Shown: in pieces, positions 1 through 8,548 of the stretch
Layout: the number at the start of each line of letters is the position of its first letter
Numbering within the stretch: position 1 is the stretch's first letter
Origin: a bacterium
Lineage (GTDB): Bacteria; Bdellovibrionota; Bacteriovoracia; Bacteriovoracales; Bacteriovoracaceae
NCBI GenBank assembly: GCA_030425045.1
Contig: JAUHVL010000001.1
Location: 124,001-188,000 of the forward strand
Length of the DNA stretch: 64,000 bases
Reading direction: 5' to 3'
Position numbers and translations under genes: made by a program
The notes under the pieces: generated by a model
Told to the model about the DNA's origin: nothing
The model's database searches: none
What the model saw: the letters and a program-made list of their open reading frames with translations, nothing else

Positions 1-426
1 GCTAAATCGGTTAGTCATTTTCTCGGTGGTAAAACAGGGACAACTAATAATTATGTCGATGCATGGTTTATAGGTTTTAGTAGTAATACGGCCACTGGTG
101 TTTGGACAGGGTTTGATGAAAATGAAACTCTGGGTTGGGGTGAAACTGGAGCTAAGTCAGCACTTCCCATTTGGAAAGAGTTTATGAAAAAGAACTTACG
201 TAAATATGGAGAGTTCGACTTCCGAATGCCTTTGGGAATTGTGAATGCGCTTATAAATAAAGATACAGGAAAACTTATTGTTGATAATTCTGCTGGTGGT
301 TTTATGGAATCATTCGTTGAGGGCTTTGGTCCACTTGCAAACAGTGCTAATCAAAATGAACCAGATGAGAATATTAATAATATGGAACTCAACCTTCTTG
401 AAGAAGATGATTATTACGGCCAGTAA
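1..426 (+). CDS. Penicillin-binding protein 1A-type (class A), C-terminal part only
   Basis: The reading frame is open from base 1, so the gene starts left of the window; 141 codons plus stop are present. The KTG box (GKTGTTNN, residues 10-17 of the fragment) is the third active-site motif of penicillin-binding transpeptidases. It is followed by the usual WFIGFS and VWTGFDE strands and the ALPIWKEFM segment seen near the C-terminus of class A PBPs. The protein would polymerise and cross-link peptidoglycan in the periplasm, anchored by an N-terminal helix not seen here. The tail is acidic and low in complexity (EEDDYYGQ end). An internal ATG at 184 is in the same frame and is not a separate gene. 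Confidence 0.88.
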   Translation, partial: AKSVSHFLGGKTGTTNNYVDAWFIGFSSNTATGVWTGFDENETLGWGETGAKSALPIWKEFMKKNLRKYGEFDFRMPLGIVNALINKDTGKLIVDNSAGGFMESFVEGFGPLANSANQNEPDENINNMELNLLEEDDYYGQ

Positions 427-554
427 GTAGCTGCATTTATTAGAAAGATAATCTATACCTTTTTTGTTCAGAAAAAGATGCCACCCGCATTATTACTTAA
501 AATTTATTTCACTTAGATTAAAAAACTGCCGATAAATCTCTATAGGAAACGACT

Positions 555-1493
555 ATGTTTGAGAGATTTAAAAAAGAAGTCAGTGAAAATAAATGGATAT
601 TACTTTTAGTAATGTTTATCCATGCTGTTACGTTGACTCTATATTTCGATAATAAGCCAAAGTTAATCGCTAATAATAAAACTGAGAAGAAGAAGGTTAT
701 AAAGATAAGGCTGAATCCTAATCAAAAGCCTAAAATACGAAAGCAAATTGTTACCACTGAAGATTCTAAGCAAAACTTAAAAGATAATAAAAAGAAAAAA
801 TTCCTTAGCAAGAAAGATCAAACTGTTGATAGGCAAACTGTTGCAAAGTCTATTGGTTCATTTAAAAAAGCTGGTAAGGGAAGTAAAGATGGCCGGAATA
901 AGCCAGTTACTAAACAGCACAGCAAGGTTGTAAAAAAGAAACAAGTAAAGAAGGCCAGAAAAGTAGTTAAAAAGCGTTCTAAAAATAAAAAGATACTACT
1001 TTCTGACCTTATGATGGATAGCAAAATATTTAAAGAGCAAGCCTTGCAGAAAAAGGTATCCGCTAAGGGTATGAAAAATGGTGATAGCAAAAAGACCGGA
1101 GCATCTCAAAATAATGATTATATTGAAGACATCCCACTTGGCGATTTTACACGCCTTAATACTGCAGAGTTTAAGTATTACGGCTTTTATTTCAGAATAA
1201 AGCAAAAGCTAGAGCAGTACTGGGGTAATACTCTTAAAAAGAAAGCTGAGGCTCTCTGGAGAGGTGGAAGAAGAATGCCTGCCAACGTTGAGAGAATAAC
1301 ATCACTTAAAATAAAGCTCGATAGTAAGGGTAATATCGTTAATATTTTTATAAAAGGAACCAGCGGTATTAGCGAGCTAGATGATGCTGCTATAGAAAGT
1401 TTTAATAAAGCGGGACCTTTTCCCAATCCACCATCAGGAATGCTTCAAAATGGCTTCGCTTATATAGAGTGGGGATTTGTTGTAAAAAGTTAG
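555..1493 (+). CDS. TonB/AgmX-like energy transducer with C-terminal TonB domain
   Basis: The 312-residue protein has a short cytoplasmic start, one membrane helix at about residues 14-32, a long Lys-rich and probably extended periplasmic linker (about 35-195), and a C-terminal TonB-like fold (about 205-310) with the typical LKIKLDSKGNIVN strand and a DDAAIESFNKAGPFPNPP stretch. Such proteins couple inner-membrane proton-motive force (with ExbB/ExbD or TolQ/R-type partners) to outer-membrane machines, and in delta-proteobacteria-like predators and myxobacteria also to gliding complexes. No ExbBD genes are nearby. A GGAAAC Shine-Dalgarno-like sequence lies just before the ATG. The TonB C-terminal fold is well supported; the partner is not known. 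Confidence 0.75.
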   Translation: MFERFKKEVSENKWILLLVMFIHAVTLTLYFDNKPKLIANNKTEKKKVIKIRLNPNQKPKIRKQIVTTEDSKQNLKDNKKKKFLSKKDQTVDRQTVAKSIGSFKKAGKGSKDGRNKPVTKQHSKVVKKKQVKKARKVVKKRSKNKKILLSDLMMDSKIFKEQALQKKVSAKGMKNGDSKKTGASQNNDYIEDIPLGDFTRLNTAEFKYYGFYFRIKQKLEQYWGNTLKKKAEALWRGGRRMPANVERITSLKIKLDSKGNIVNIFIKGTSGISELDDAAIESFNKAGPFPNPPSGMLQNGFAYIEWGFVVKS

Positions 1494-1783
1494 TGAGTGT
1501 TCTTAAGTAGGTCTTTAAGTTTGCTGAGGCCTTCCATCATTACATAATCAGTCCAAACAGAATCGAGCTCTCTCAAAGTTTCAACGAGCATTACAGCAGC
1601 TTGGTCTTTAGAAATTTTTTGTGACTCAGCTAAGTGATTTACGGCAACAGATAGAGCTTCAACAGCAGGGCTCTGACAAGTTGAAGAAAGTCTTTCTTCG
1701 TATGAACTATTAATTCTTTTTTCTTTTGTTTTAACAATAGCGGTATTAATTAATTGAACAAATTCTTGGCTTTCAGCAATCAT
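1490..1783 (-). CDS. Small hypothetical protein, helical, 97 residues
   Basis: A 97-residue soluble protein without signal peptide or membrane segment, predicted mostly alpha-helical from its composition (SVAVNHLAES, DQAAVMLVETLREL). I do not recognise a family. Its stop overlaps the end of the convergent TonB-like gene by 4 bases. It is on the same strand as gcvH but separated from it by about 210 bases that contain a likely terminator, so it is probably transcribed alone. A regular coding pattern and acceptable start make it more likely real than a shadow frame. Confidence 0.6.
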   Translation of the reverse strand: MIAESQEFVQLINTAIVKTKEKRINSSYEERLSSTCQSPAVEALSVAVNHLAESQKISKDQAAVMLVETLRELDSVWTDYVMMEGLSKLKDLLKNTH

Positions 1784-1887
1784 TGTCGTTCGTTCCTACG
1801 TCAGAAGTATCATTGAAATTTGATAGCGTGAGTATTAAGCCTTTTTAGTAATTCGTAAAGTAAAAATTATTTTTTAAGTAAAAAAAA

Positions 1888-1920
1888 TTGAGCAAGAGTG
1901 GCGTCAAGAAAAAAGCTCAA
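1888..1920 (-). terminator. Probable intrinsic terminator downstream of the gcvT-gcvH operon
   Basis: Read on the minus strand, a TTGAGC/GCTCAA stem (6 bp, 21-nt loop) is followed directly by a run of seven T. It lies 75 bases after the gcvH stop codon. The loop is long, so the hairpin is not strong. Confidence 0.45.
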
Positions 1921-1978
1921 TGGATAATTAGTAGTTTCTAAAATTAATTAAACTTTTTTTTAAATTTTCTTGACACCA
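1899..1978. repeat. Interrupted inverted repeat (14-bp arms)
   Basis: TGGCGTCAAGAAAA at 1899-1912 and TTTTCTTGACACCA at 1965-1978 are reverse complements except for one base, with a 52-base AT-rich gap. The left arm is inside the loop of the terminator candidate, so the two structures would compete. Function is unknown; it could be an alternative fold of the 3' end of the gcv transcript or a protein-binding pair. Confidence 0.5.
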
Positions 1979-1994
1979 ATTTTTTATAAAAAAG

Positions 1995-2375
1995 TTATTG
2001 ACACAAGTTTTCGTAAGAAGAGGAGTCTAAAAGTTCATCAATTTGAGATGAGTTTGAAAGTTTTATTTTTATAATCCAGCTATCGTAAGGAGAGTTGTTA
2101 CAAAGCTCTGGCTCGTCTTCTAGTTGATTATTTACTTCAGTAACTTCACCATCGAGTGGGCTATAGAGATCACTTACAGACTTAATAGATTCAACAACGC
2201 CAAATGAGCCACCTTGTTTAACGTCTGAGCCAACTTCAGGAAGTTCGATAAAAACAATGTCTCCTAGTTGAGATTGGGCAAAGTCAGTAATTCCAACAAG
2301 TGCGATATCATTTTCAATAGATACCCATTCATGTTCTTTCGTATATTTTAAAGTGTTGGGTGTATTGTATGACAT
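1995..2375 (-). CDS. gcvH: Glycine cleavage system H protein
   Basis: The 126-residue length is normal for GcvH. The lipoyl-attachment region reads VESIKSVSDLYSP, with the modified lysine at about K65, and the typical start (YTKEHEW) and GDIVFIELPEVG segments are present. The lipoylated arm carries the aminomethyl group between GcvP, GcvT and Lpd in the cytoplasm. It is the last gene of a folD-gcvT-gcvH unit; its ATG overlaps the gcvT stop by one base (TAATG), which suggests translational coupling. gcvP is not in this window. Confidence 0.95.
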   Translation of the reverse strand: MSYNTPNTLKYTKEHEWVSIENDIALVGITDFAQSQLGDIVFIELPEVGSDVKQGGSFGVVESIKSVSDLYSPLDGEVTEVNNQLEDEPELCNNSPYDSWIIKIKLSNSSQIDELLDSSSYENLCQ

Positions 2376-3445
2376 TATTTATGACCTCCAGTTACAAATG
2401 GCTTAGTACAATATATAGCTTCGTATTTTTTATTACGAATTGAAACAAAAAACTTTTTATCTTCAGGAAATTGATCTCTCTGCACCAAACCAAGGCAGAC
2501 GCCTGATCCAAGTGCAACAGACATCGTACCCGATGTCACTTTACCGATTTCTTTTTCGTTAGCATCTAAGATTGGATATCCTTCTCTAGGAATACCTTTT
2601 TCTAGCTTAAGCTTAATGAGTCTTAATTTGGGATTGTATTCTGAGAGGGCCTGTTTCCCAATAAAACTATCTTTATTTAGCTTCACAGTCCATTTTAATG
2701 CTGCGTCTAGAGGGGTCCACTCATCTGATAGTTCATGACCGTAAAGGGGATAGCAAACTTCAAGTCTTAAAACATCTCTTGAGGCCAAACCACAAGGAGT
2801 TGCACCTGCTGCAAGGACCTTATTCCAGAGAGTTGCCATTTTTTCGTTTTTACAGAAAACCTCAAATCCATCTTCACCAGTATATCCGGTCCTTGCAATA
2901 ATGATTTCGTTATCCTCAAAAGTATTGTAATCAGCGCTATAGTACTCAAAGTTTTCATCAAGTTTGATTCCAATATCTTGAATTAATTTCGTACTATTGG
3001 GACCTTGGATAGCGAGAAGGCCATAATCATTTGATTGATTAGTAAGTGTGCAATTAAATTTTTCAGTATGTTGAGAGATCCAATCCCAGTCTTTTTGAAT
3101 ATTAGCTGCGTTAACACAAATAAGTGCTTGATCACTTTTTAGTTTGTAGGCGATAAGGTCATCGATTACGGTACCATTTTCTCTACATAGTGGTGAGTAA
3201 ACAGCTTTATTGAGGGCGGCATTTTTAAAATCATTTGTAATCAGAAAATCCACAAAGTCATGAGCCCCTGGGCCTTCCACAAAGAATTCACCCATATGAC
3301 TAACATCAAATACACCGACATTATTTCTTACGGCAATGGCTTCGTCTTTAACGCTTGTGTATTGAACTGGCATTTCAAATCCAGCAAAGGGAACCATTTT
3401 CGCATTTAGTTTTAAATGCTCTTCAAATAAGATCGTTTTATTCAT
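2375..3445 (-). CDS. gcvT: Aminomethyltransferase, glycine cleavage T protein
   Basis: At 356 residues it has the usual GcvT length and hallmark segments: FDVSHMGEF near the N-terminus, NDYGLLAIQGPNS in the middle, ARTGYTGEDGFEVF, and the LRLEVCYPLYGHEL segment of the folate-binding domain. It transfers the methylene group from H protein to tetrahydrofolate, releasing ammonia and forming 5,10-methylene-THF. The upstream folD product uses the same C1 carrier, which explains the operon. One-base TAATG overlaps at both ends indicate tight coupling. Confidence 0.95.
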   Translation of the reverse strand: MNKTILFEEHLKLNAKMVPFAGFEMPVQYTSVKDEAIAVRNNVGVFDVSHMGEFFVEGPGAHDFVDFLITNDFKNAALNKAVYSPLCRENGTVIDDLIAYKLKSDQALICVNAANIQKDWDWISQHTEKFNCTLTNQSNDYGLLAIQGPNSTKLIQDIGIKLDENFEYYSADYNTFEDNEIIIARTGYTGEDGFEVFCKNEKMATLWNKVLAAGATPCGLASRDVLRLEVCYPLYGHELSDEWTPLDAALKWTVKLNKDSFIGKQALSEYNPKLRLIKLKLEKGIPREGYPILDANEKEIGKVTSGTMSVALGSGVCLGLVQRDQFPEDKKFFVSIRNKKYEAIYCTKPFVTGGHK

Positions 3446-4311
3446 TATTTGTTCCTTAAGTTGTTTGCAGCAACGAGTAGGTTTTCAGCCAAGCAATATA
3501 TTGTCATTGGGCCAACGCCACCAGGTACGGGTGTAATGGCGTGGCATTTATTTTTCATACTTTCAGTATCGACATCACCACAAAGTTTTCCTTCGCTGTC
3601 TTTGTTAATTCCAACATCAACAATGACTTGATCACCTTTTTCATTTAAATAATCTGCATTAAGAAAGTTTGCCTTGCCAATAGCCGCAACAATGATATTT
3701 GCAGCTTTTGTTTTTTCGATTAAATCTTTGGTTTTTGAATGGCAGATTGTTACAGTTGAATTTTCTGCCGTGAAAAGTAAAGAGAGTGGTTTTCCAACAA
3801 TCATGCTCCTGCCGATGATAACGACATCTTTACCTTCGAGTTCAACTTTATACTCTTTTAAAAGCTTAATAACGCCTTTTGGGGTGCAGGGAAGTAGTGT
3901 CGTTTCATCAAAGTTACCGGTCATGACATGATAAAGATTTTCGGCATGAAATCCGTCTACATCCTTTGATGGGGGAATAAGCTGACCAACATCTAGATGA
4001 GATAAATGTTGGGGTAGTGGCATTTGCACAAAGCAGCCATGTATATCAGGACTTGAAGATATATTATTAATATTTTCTAAAAGCTCTTTTTCTGAAATGG
4101 TCTCAGGTAAATTGATGATTTCACATTTACCGCCGAGGTTTTCAATAAATTTCTTTTTATTACGAGTATAGATAACGCTGGCAGGGTTTTCTCCAACTAA
4201 AATGACGTGGAGAGTTGGTATCGTGCCTTTTTCTATGAGGTCGGCATATTGTTTTTTAAGAGTGGGAAGATTTGTAGATTTATAATCTTTCGCAGTAATC
4301 AATATGGTCAT
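3445..4311 (-). CDS. folD: Methylene-THF dehydrogenase / methenyl-THF cyclohydrolase
   Basis: A 288-residue bifunctional FolD. It shows the substrate-site segment YTRNKKKFIENLG (the catalytic lysine is in this region), the QMPLPQHL loop, the KDVDGFH motif, the nucleotide-binding GRSMIVGKPL segment and the C-terminal PVPGGVGPMT signature. It interconverts 5,10-methylene-THF and 10-formyl-THF in the cytoplasm. As first gene of the folD-gcvT-gcvH unit it links glycine cleavage to purine and formyl-Met supply. The divergent gene to its right is a very small membrane protein. Confidence 0.95.
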   Translation of the reverse strand: MTILITAKDYKSTNLPTLKKQYADLIEKGTIPTLHVILVGENPASVIYTRNKKKFIENLGGKCEIINLPETISEKELLENINNISSSPDIHGCFVQMPLPQHLSHLDVGQLIPPSKDVDGFHAENLYHVMTGNFDETTLLPCTPKGVIKLLKEYKVELEGKDVVIIGRSMIVGKPLSLLFTAENSTVTICHSKTKDLIEKTKAANIIVAAIGKANFLNADYLNEKGDQVIVDVGINKDSEGKLCGDVDTESMKNKCHAITPVPGGVGPMTIYCLAENLLVAANNLRNK

Positions 4312-4368
4312 ATCACCATGCCTAGTATAGTTTCACTCATGAATACACTAAATTTAGGAATGTGAACA

Positions 4369-4539
4369 TTGGTATTTTATCTAGGTTTTGGATTACAGCT
4401 GATTGGTCTTAGTTCTGTTGGAATTTGCTTCTATTCTGGAATGATAAAAGGGGACTATGGTCAATTAGAGCTCATACAACTTGTTGGTGGTTCTCTTGTC
4501 TTTTACATTGGACATTATCTAAGAGGCGCAAAAAAATAA
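4369..4539 (+). CDS. Small two-helix membrane protein (56 aa), TTG start
   Basis: An open frame starting at TTG 4369, preceded by AGGA at 4356-4359 (9-base spacing), encodes 56 residues. It has two hydrophobic helices (about 2-22 and 35-50) joined by a polar SGMIKGDYGQLEL loop, ending in RGAKK, so both ends probably face the cytoplasm. An in-frame TGA just upstream limits the start. It stands 41 bases before ruvC on the same strand and could be co-transcribed with it. No function is recognised; the clear reading frame, ribosome site and membrane topology argue that it is real. Confidence 0.6.
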   Translation: MVFYLGFGLQLIGLSSVGICFYSGMIKGDYGQLELIQLVGGSLVFYIGHYLRGAKK

Positions 4540-4580
4540 GATTTGGACGAAGCGTCTGAAATCACGTTATCATTTTGTTA

Positions 4581-5090
4581 ATGATTATTCTTGGTATTGA
4601 CCCTGGTTCTAGGGTTTCCGGTTATGGATTGATTGAAGTCAATGGACGTAAGTTTCGTTATCTCGATTCTGGGATTTTAAAATTTGATCATATAGATTCT
4701 TTTATCGATCGTTTACGAGTTATTTATGAAGAGACAGAAATCTTAATTGATAAGTACCAACCAGATGAAGTGGCACTTGAGTCTCTCATTTATGTGAAAA
4801 GTGTTACAGCATTAGCAAAATTGGCCCAGGCGAGAGGTGCCATGGTGGCGGCCCTAAAAACGACAAAAAGTTTTGAATATTCTCCCAACCTGGTGAAGAG
4901 CACTGTGTCGGGTCATGGTCACGCGTCAAAGGAAGCTATAGAAAAAGTCCTTAAAATGACGTTAGGGGATATTAAGATTAGACGCCATGATGAAAGTGAT
5001 GCCTTGGCGATTGCCCTATGTCATGTTTTATTAAGAGGGAGAAATCTAGCTCCTAGAGAAAGAAAAAATAGCCTAAGAAACTTGAGGTAA
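4581..5090 (+). CDS. ruvC: Holliday junction resolvase RuvC
   Basis: The N-terminal IILGIDPGSR segment contains the first catalytic Asp (D7), EVALESL the catalytic Glu, and RRHDESDALAIALCH the last Asp pair. This is the RNase H-like fold that cuts Holliday junctions symmetrically. The ATG at 4581 gives the canonical MIILGIDPG start (169 residues); the in-frame TTG at 4575 adds only two residues and is less likely. ruvA follows after three bases and ruvB directly after that, so this is a complete ruvCAB operon. Confidence 0.95.
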   Translation: MIILGIDPGSRVSGYGLIEVNGRKFRYLDSGILKFDHIDSFIDRLRVIYEETEILIDKYQPDEVALESLIYVKSVTALAKLAQARGAMVAALKTTKSFEYSPNLVKSTVSGHGHASKEAIEKVLKMTLGDIKIRRHDESDALAIALCHVLLRGRNLAPRERKNSLRNLR

Positions 5091-5093
5091 AAA

Positions 5094-5687
5094 GTGATTG
5101 GATATCTTGAAGGTGATGTTCTTTATCAAGACGAAAAAGAAGTTTTAATTAAGCTTGCCGATGGCATGGGATACACGGTTTTTTATCAAGGTAAAATCTT
5201 TGGTGAAAAAGCTTCCTTGTATATTGTTCATATTATTAAAGAAGCAGATGAAGAGCTTTATGGTTTTGAAACAATCCGAGACAAAAAACTCTTTGAATAC
5301 CTTGTTTCTGTGAAAGGAGTGGGGCCAAAGTCAGCTCAAGCTTTAATGTTAACTTTAGACTTTGATCAAATTATGTTTGCCATAAAAACTGAGGCGAAGA
5401 AAACTCTTTCTAAAGCTCCAGGAATCGGGCCAAAGGCAGCAGCGCAAATTATTTTAGATTTATCATCAAAGATCCAAACGTTAGAACATATGCTTGATGG
5501 AAAAATGCCTAATGCTCCAATGGAAACGGTTCACGTTGGAAACTCAATATATCAAGAAGCATTGTTGGCTGGAATTGAGCTTGGCTTTAAAGAAAATCAA
5601 ATTGGCCCAATTCTTAAGGATATTATGGAAAACAATAATATCGAAAAACCAGAGCAGCTATTACAGCAAGCGCTAAAGGAATTATAA
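5094..5687 (+). CDS. ruvA: Holliday junction DNA helicase subunit RuvA
   Basis: A 197-residue RuvA starting at GTG with GAGG upstream. It has the N-terminal OB-fold (about 1-60), two helix-hairpin-helix motifs (SVKGVGPKSAQ and KAPGIGPKAAAQ, about 75-130) and the short C-terminal domain III (about 150-197) that contacts RuvB. The RuvA tetramer binds the four-way junction and positions the RuvB motors. It lies between ruvC and ruvB; the ruvB ATG follows its stop directly. Confidence 0.95.
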   Translation: MIGYLEGDVLYQDEKEVLIKLADGMGYTVFYQGKIFGEKASLYIVHIIKEADEELYGFETIRDKKLFEYLVSVKGVGPKSAQALMLTLDFDQIMFAIKTEAKKTLSKAPGIGPKAAAQIILDLSSKIQTLEHMLDGKMPNAPMETVHVGNSIYQEALLAGIELGFKENQIGPILKDIMENNNIEKPEQLLQQALKEL

Positions 5688-6683
5688 ATGGAAAGTTCAA
5701 TCGATCGTTTTTATTCTCCTAATGTTAAAGAGCGCGATAAAAATGCAGAAAGTAGATTGAGGCCGGCTGGCTTCATCGAGTATATTGGTCAAAAAAATGT
5801 AGTTGATAATGTTAAAGTTATGGTTGAGTCTGCCAACATTCGCGAGCAGGCTATGGATCATGCATTATTATCTGGTCCTCCCGGTTTAGGAAAAACATCA
5901 CTTGCGATGTTAATTGCAGATGCTTTAGGTAGTGAGCTTCATATGATATCTGGCCCGGCCATCGAGCGTAAGGGTGACTTGGCAGCAATTTTAACTTCGT
6001 TACAACCTCGTGACGTTTTGTTTATTGATGAAATTCACAGAATGCATATTAGTATTGAAGAAATTCTTTACTCTGCAATGGAAGATTATCGTTTGGATAT
6101 TGTTATTGGACAGGGGCCAAGTGCAAGAACAATGCAAATTGATGTAAATCCATTTACGTTAATTGGAGCGACGACAAGGTCAGGCCTTCTATCAAATCCT
6201 CTTCGAACACGTTTCATGGCCAATCTTCATTTTGATTTTTATAACCCATCAGAAATTGGGGAGATCCTTGCACTGAATGCCAAAAAACTTGAAGTCTCTT
6301 TAGACAATGATGCAAAAGAAATTATGGCTAAATGTAGTAGGGGAACACCTAGAATTGCCAACAGAATTTTAAGAAGAGTGCGAGACTTTTCGCTCATTGA
6401 TGGTTCAAAAAAATTAGAAATTGAACAAGTAAAAAAATCTCTTTCATTAATGGAAATTGATGAAAGGGGATTAGATAGAATGGATCGAAAAATTTTAAAA
6501 ACGATTCATGATTATTATAAGGGTGGTCCTGTTGGTATCGAAGCTCTTTGCGCCACTTTAGGTGAAGACAGAAGTACGATCGAAGACGTTTTTGAACCCT
6601 ATCTACTTCAAGAGGGTTATCTTACGAGAACGCCAAGAGGCAGAGAGATTACTCAAAAATCTGTAGATTTACTTTCAAATTAA
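5688..6683 (+). CDS. ruvB: Holliday junction branch-migration ATPase RuvB
   Basis: A 331-residue AAA+ protein with Walker A (GPPGLGKTS), Walker B (LFIDEIHR), sensor 1 (LIGATTRSG), the arginine finger (LRTRF) and a C-terminal winged-helix domain with GPVGIEALCATLGED. It is the hexameric motor that drives branch migration on RuvA-bound junctions. It begins one base after ruvA ends. Its last four bases overlap the end of the convergent recQ gene, so both DNA-repair transcription units share their 3' boundary. Confidence 0.96.
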   Translation: MESSIDRFYSPNVKERDKNAESRLRPAGFIEYIGQKNVVDNVKVMVESANIREQAMDHALLSGPPGLGKTSLAMLIADALGSELHMISGPAIERKGDLAAILTSLQPRDVLFIDEIHRMHISIEEILYSAMEDYRLDIVIGQGPSARTMQIDVNPFTLIGATTRSGLLSNPLRTRFMANLHFDFYNPSEIGEILALNAKKLEVSLDNDAKEIMAKCSRGTPRIANRILRRVRDFSLIDGSKKLEIEQVKKSLSLMEIDERGLDRMDRKILKTIHDYYKGGPVGIEALCATLGEDRSTIEDVFEPYLLQEGYLTRTPRGREITQKSVDLLSN

Positions 6684-8485
6684 TGCTCGTTAATGGCATT
6701 CAGAAAATAGTTGGCGTAGCGATCACATTTGCTTTGCCCAACCCCATTAACCATTAAAAACTCATCTTTATTTCTCGGTAAGATGTGGCACATGTCGTGT
6801 AAACTTTTATCAGCAAAGATTATATAGGGCGGAACATTGTTTTCTTCTGCAAGGTCTTTTCTTATTTTTCTTAACTTCTCAAAAAGATCGACTCTTTCAT
6901 GTGAGAGGTCTGCTTGAGATGATTTAGCTTTTGAATTTTTAAATTTACGTTTCTTTGTTTGTTTTAAGAGGAGTTTTTCTTCACCTTTAAGTAAGCTAAG
7001 ACTTTTTGGAGTGAGACCAAAGTTTCTATATTCCCAATTCTTTATGATGAGAAATTTTGCATGTAATAGATGCCTAATAATAAAATTCCAATGTTGATTA
7101 CTTTGATCTTTGCCGATGCCATAGACCGATAGTTGATCATGTCCTCTTTGAAGAACTTTACTATTTTGACTACCTCTTAAAACGTCAATGATATGTCCAG
7201 CTCCAAAGTTTTGACCTGTATGATAAATGGCACTTAAAACCTTTTGCGCATCAATGGTAGCATCCCAAGATTCAGAAGGAGTTAGGCAGCTATCACAGTT
7301 ATTACAATTAACATCATACTTTTCCTCAAAGTAATGTAATAAATATTTTCTTCGACATGAACTCGTTTCACAGAGGGAGAGCATGGCATTTAATTTAGTT
7401 CTTGCAACGTTTTTATAAGATTCACTAGCATCACTAGATTCAAGCATATGGCTTAGCTTTATCACATCTTGAAGACCATAAACCATCCAGGCATTAGCCT
7501 CTAGACCATCTCTTCCTGCTCTTCCCGTTTCTTGATAATAACCTTCAATACTTTTTGGTAGATCAAGATGAGCGACGAAGCGAACATCTGGTCTATCAAT
7601 TCCCATACCAAAAGCGATGGTGGCCACAACAATGATGTTTTCTTCTCGACTAAATTTTTTTTGAATCCGTTCTCGTTTGGTTGAGCTTAAGCCGGCGTGA
7701 TAAGGGAAGGCTTTGTGACCGAGTTTACATAATTCATTGGCAACTTTTTCTACTTTTTTTCTAGATAAACAATAAACGATACCAGTGTCATGTTCATGAT
7801 TTGCTGTAATAAATTTGTCTAATTGAATGATGTCATTTTTTCTTTCTTCAATTGTGTATTTAATATTAGGTCTATCAAAAGAGTTTAAAAAAATCTCAGT
7901 ATCAACTAAGCCAAGCTGATTAATGATATCACTTCTTGTTTTTTTGTCGGCAGTAGCAGTGAGTGCTAAAAAAGGTGTGTCTGGAAACTCTTCTTTTAAT
8001 TCACCTAGTCTCGTATAATCGTTTCTAAATTCATGACCCCATTGGGAAACACAATGTGCTTCATCTATCGCAATTAAAGATACATCTTGCATCAGAAAAA
8101 AATTAAGTAATTGCCCTGATAAAATTCCTTCTGGTGAAACATAGACTATTTTTATAGTTCCGTTTTCAATTTCTTCAAGAGAGTCTTTTCTTTCCTGATA
8201 GGTTTGAGTCGAGTTTAAAAAACAAGCTTTAATATTTAGTGTTTTTAGGTTTGCAACCTGATCTTGCATAAGGGAAATGAGTGGAGAAATAATGATACTA
8301 ATTCCCTCAGAGCATAATGCTGGAATTTGATAACATACTGACTTACCCGCACCAGTCGGCATAATGGCAAGAGTATCTTTTCCATCTAAGATAGAGTTGA
8401 TAATTTTTAGCTGATTAAAACGAAAATTGGGATATCCATAATAATTAGATAAAAGCGCTTTAAGTTCGGTGTCTCTATTTAGCAT
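6680..8485 (-). CDS. recQ: ATP-dependent DNA helicase RecQ
   Basis: A 601-residue superfamily 2 helicase. Motif I is MPTGAGKSVCYQIPA, motif II IDEAHCVSQWGHEFR, motif VI QETGRAGRDG. The zinc-binding RQC region is visible as CRRKYLLHYFEE followed by CNNCDSC, and an HRDC domain lies at about 525-600 (PPYIIFADKSL, NGVGQSKCDRY). All three classical RecQ domains are therefore present. It unwinds 3'-5' in recombination and replication-fork repair. It is a single gene, convergent with ruvB. Confidence 0.95.
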   Translation of the reverse strand: MLNRDTELKALLSNYYGYPNFRFNQLKIINSILDGKDTLAIMPTGAGKSVCYQIPALCSEGISIIISPLISLMQDQVANLKTLNIKACFLNSTQTYQERKDSLEEIENGTIKIVYVSPEGILSGQLLNFFLMQDVSLIAIDEAHCVSQWGHEFRNDYTRLGELKEEFPDTPFLALTATADKKTRSDIINQLGLVDTEIFLNSFDRPNIKYTIEERKNDIIQLDKFITANHEHDTGIVYCLSRKKVEKVANELCKLGHKAFPYHAGLSSTKRERIQKKFSREENIIVVATIAFGMGIDRPDVRFVAHLDLPKSIEGYYQETGRAGRDGLEANAWMVYGLQDVIKLSHMLESSDASESYKNVARTKLNAMLSLCETSSCRRKYLLHYFEEKYDVNCNNCDSCLTPSESWDATIDAQKVLSAIYHTGQNFGAGHIIDVLRGSQNSKVLQRGHDQLSVYGIGKDQSNQHWNFIIRHLLHAKFLIIKNWEYRNFGLTPKSLSLLKGEEKLLLKQTKKRKFKNSKAKSSQADLSHERVDLFEKLRKIRKDLAEENNVPPYIIFADKSLHDMCHILPRNKDEFLMVNGVGQSKCDRYANYFLNAINEH

Positions 8486-8548
8486 AGAAATAGCTTAACT
8501 AAACTTAACTCTTTTGGAAAAGATTCAGATGCTTTTTTCAGAAGGGAA

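Noticed and set aside
1899-1978. A riboswitch for the gcv genes (glycine riboswitch)
   Set aside because: The structure is downstream, not upstream, of the gcv genes, and no tandem glycine aptamer sequence is seen. The folD leader region holds a divergent small gene instead.
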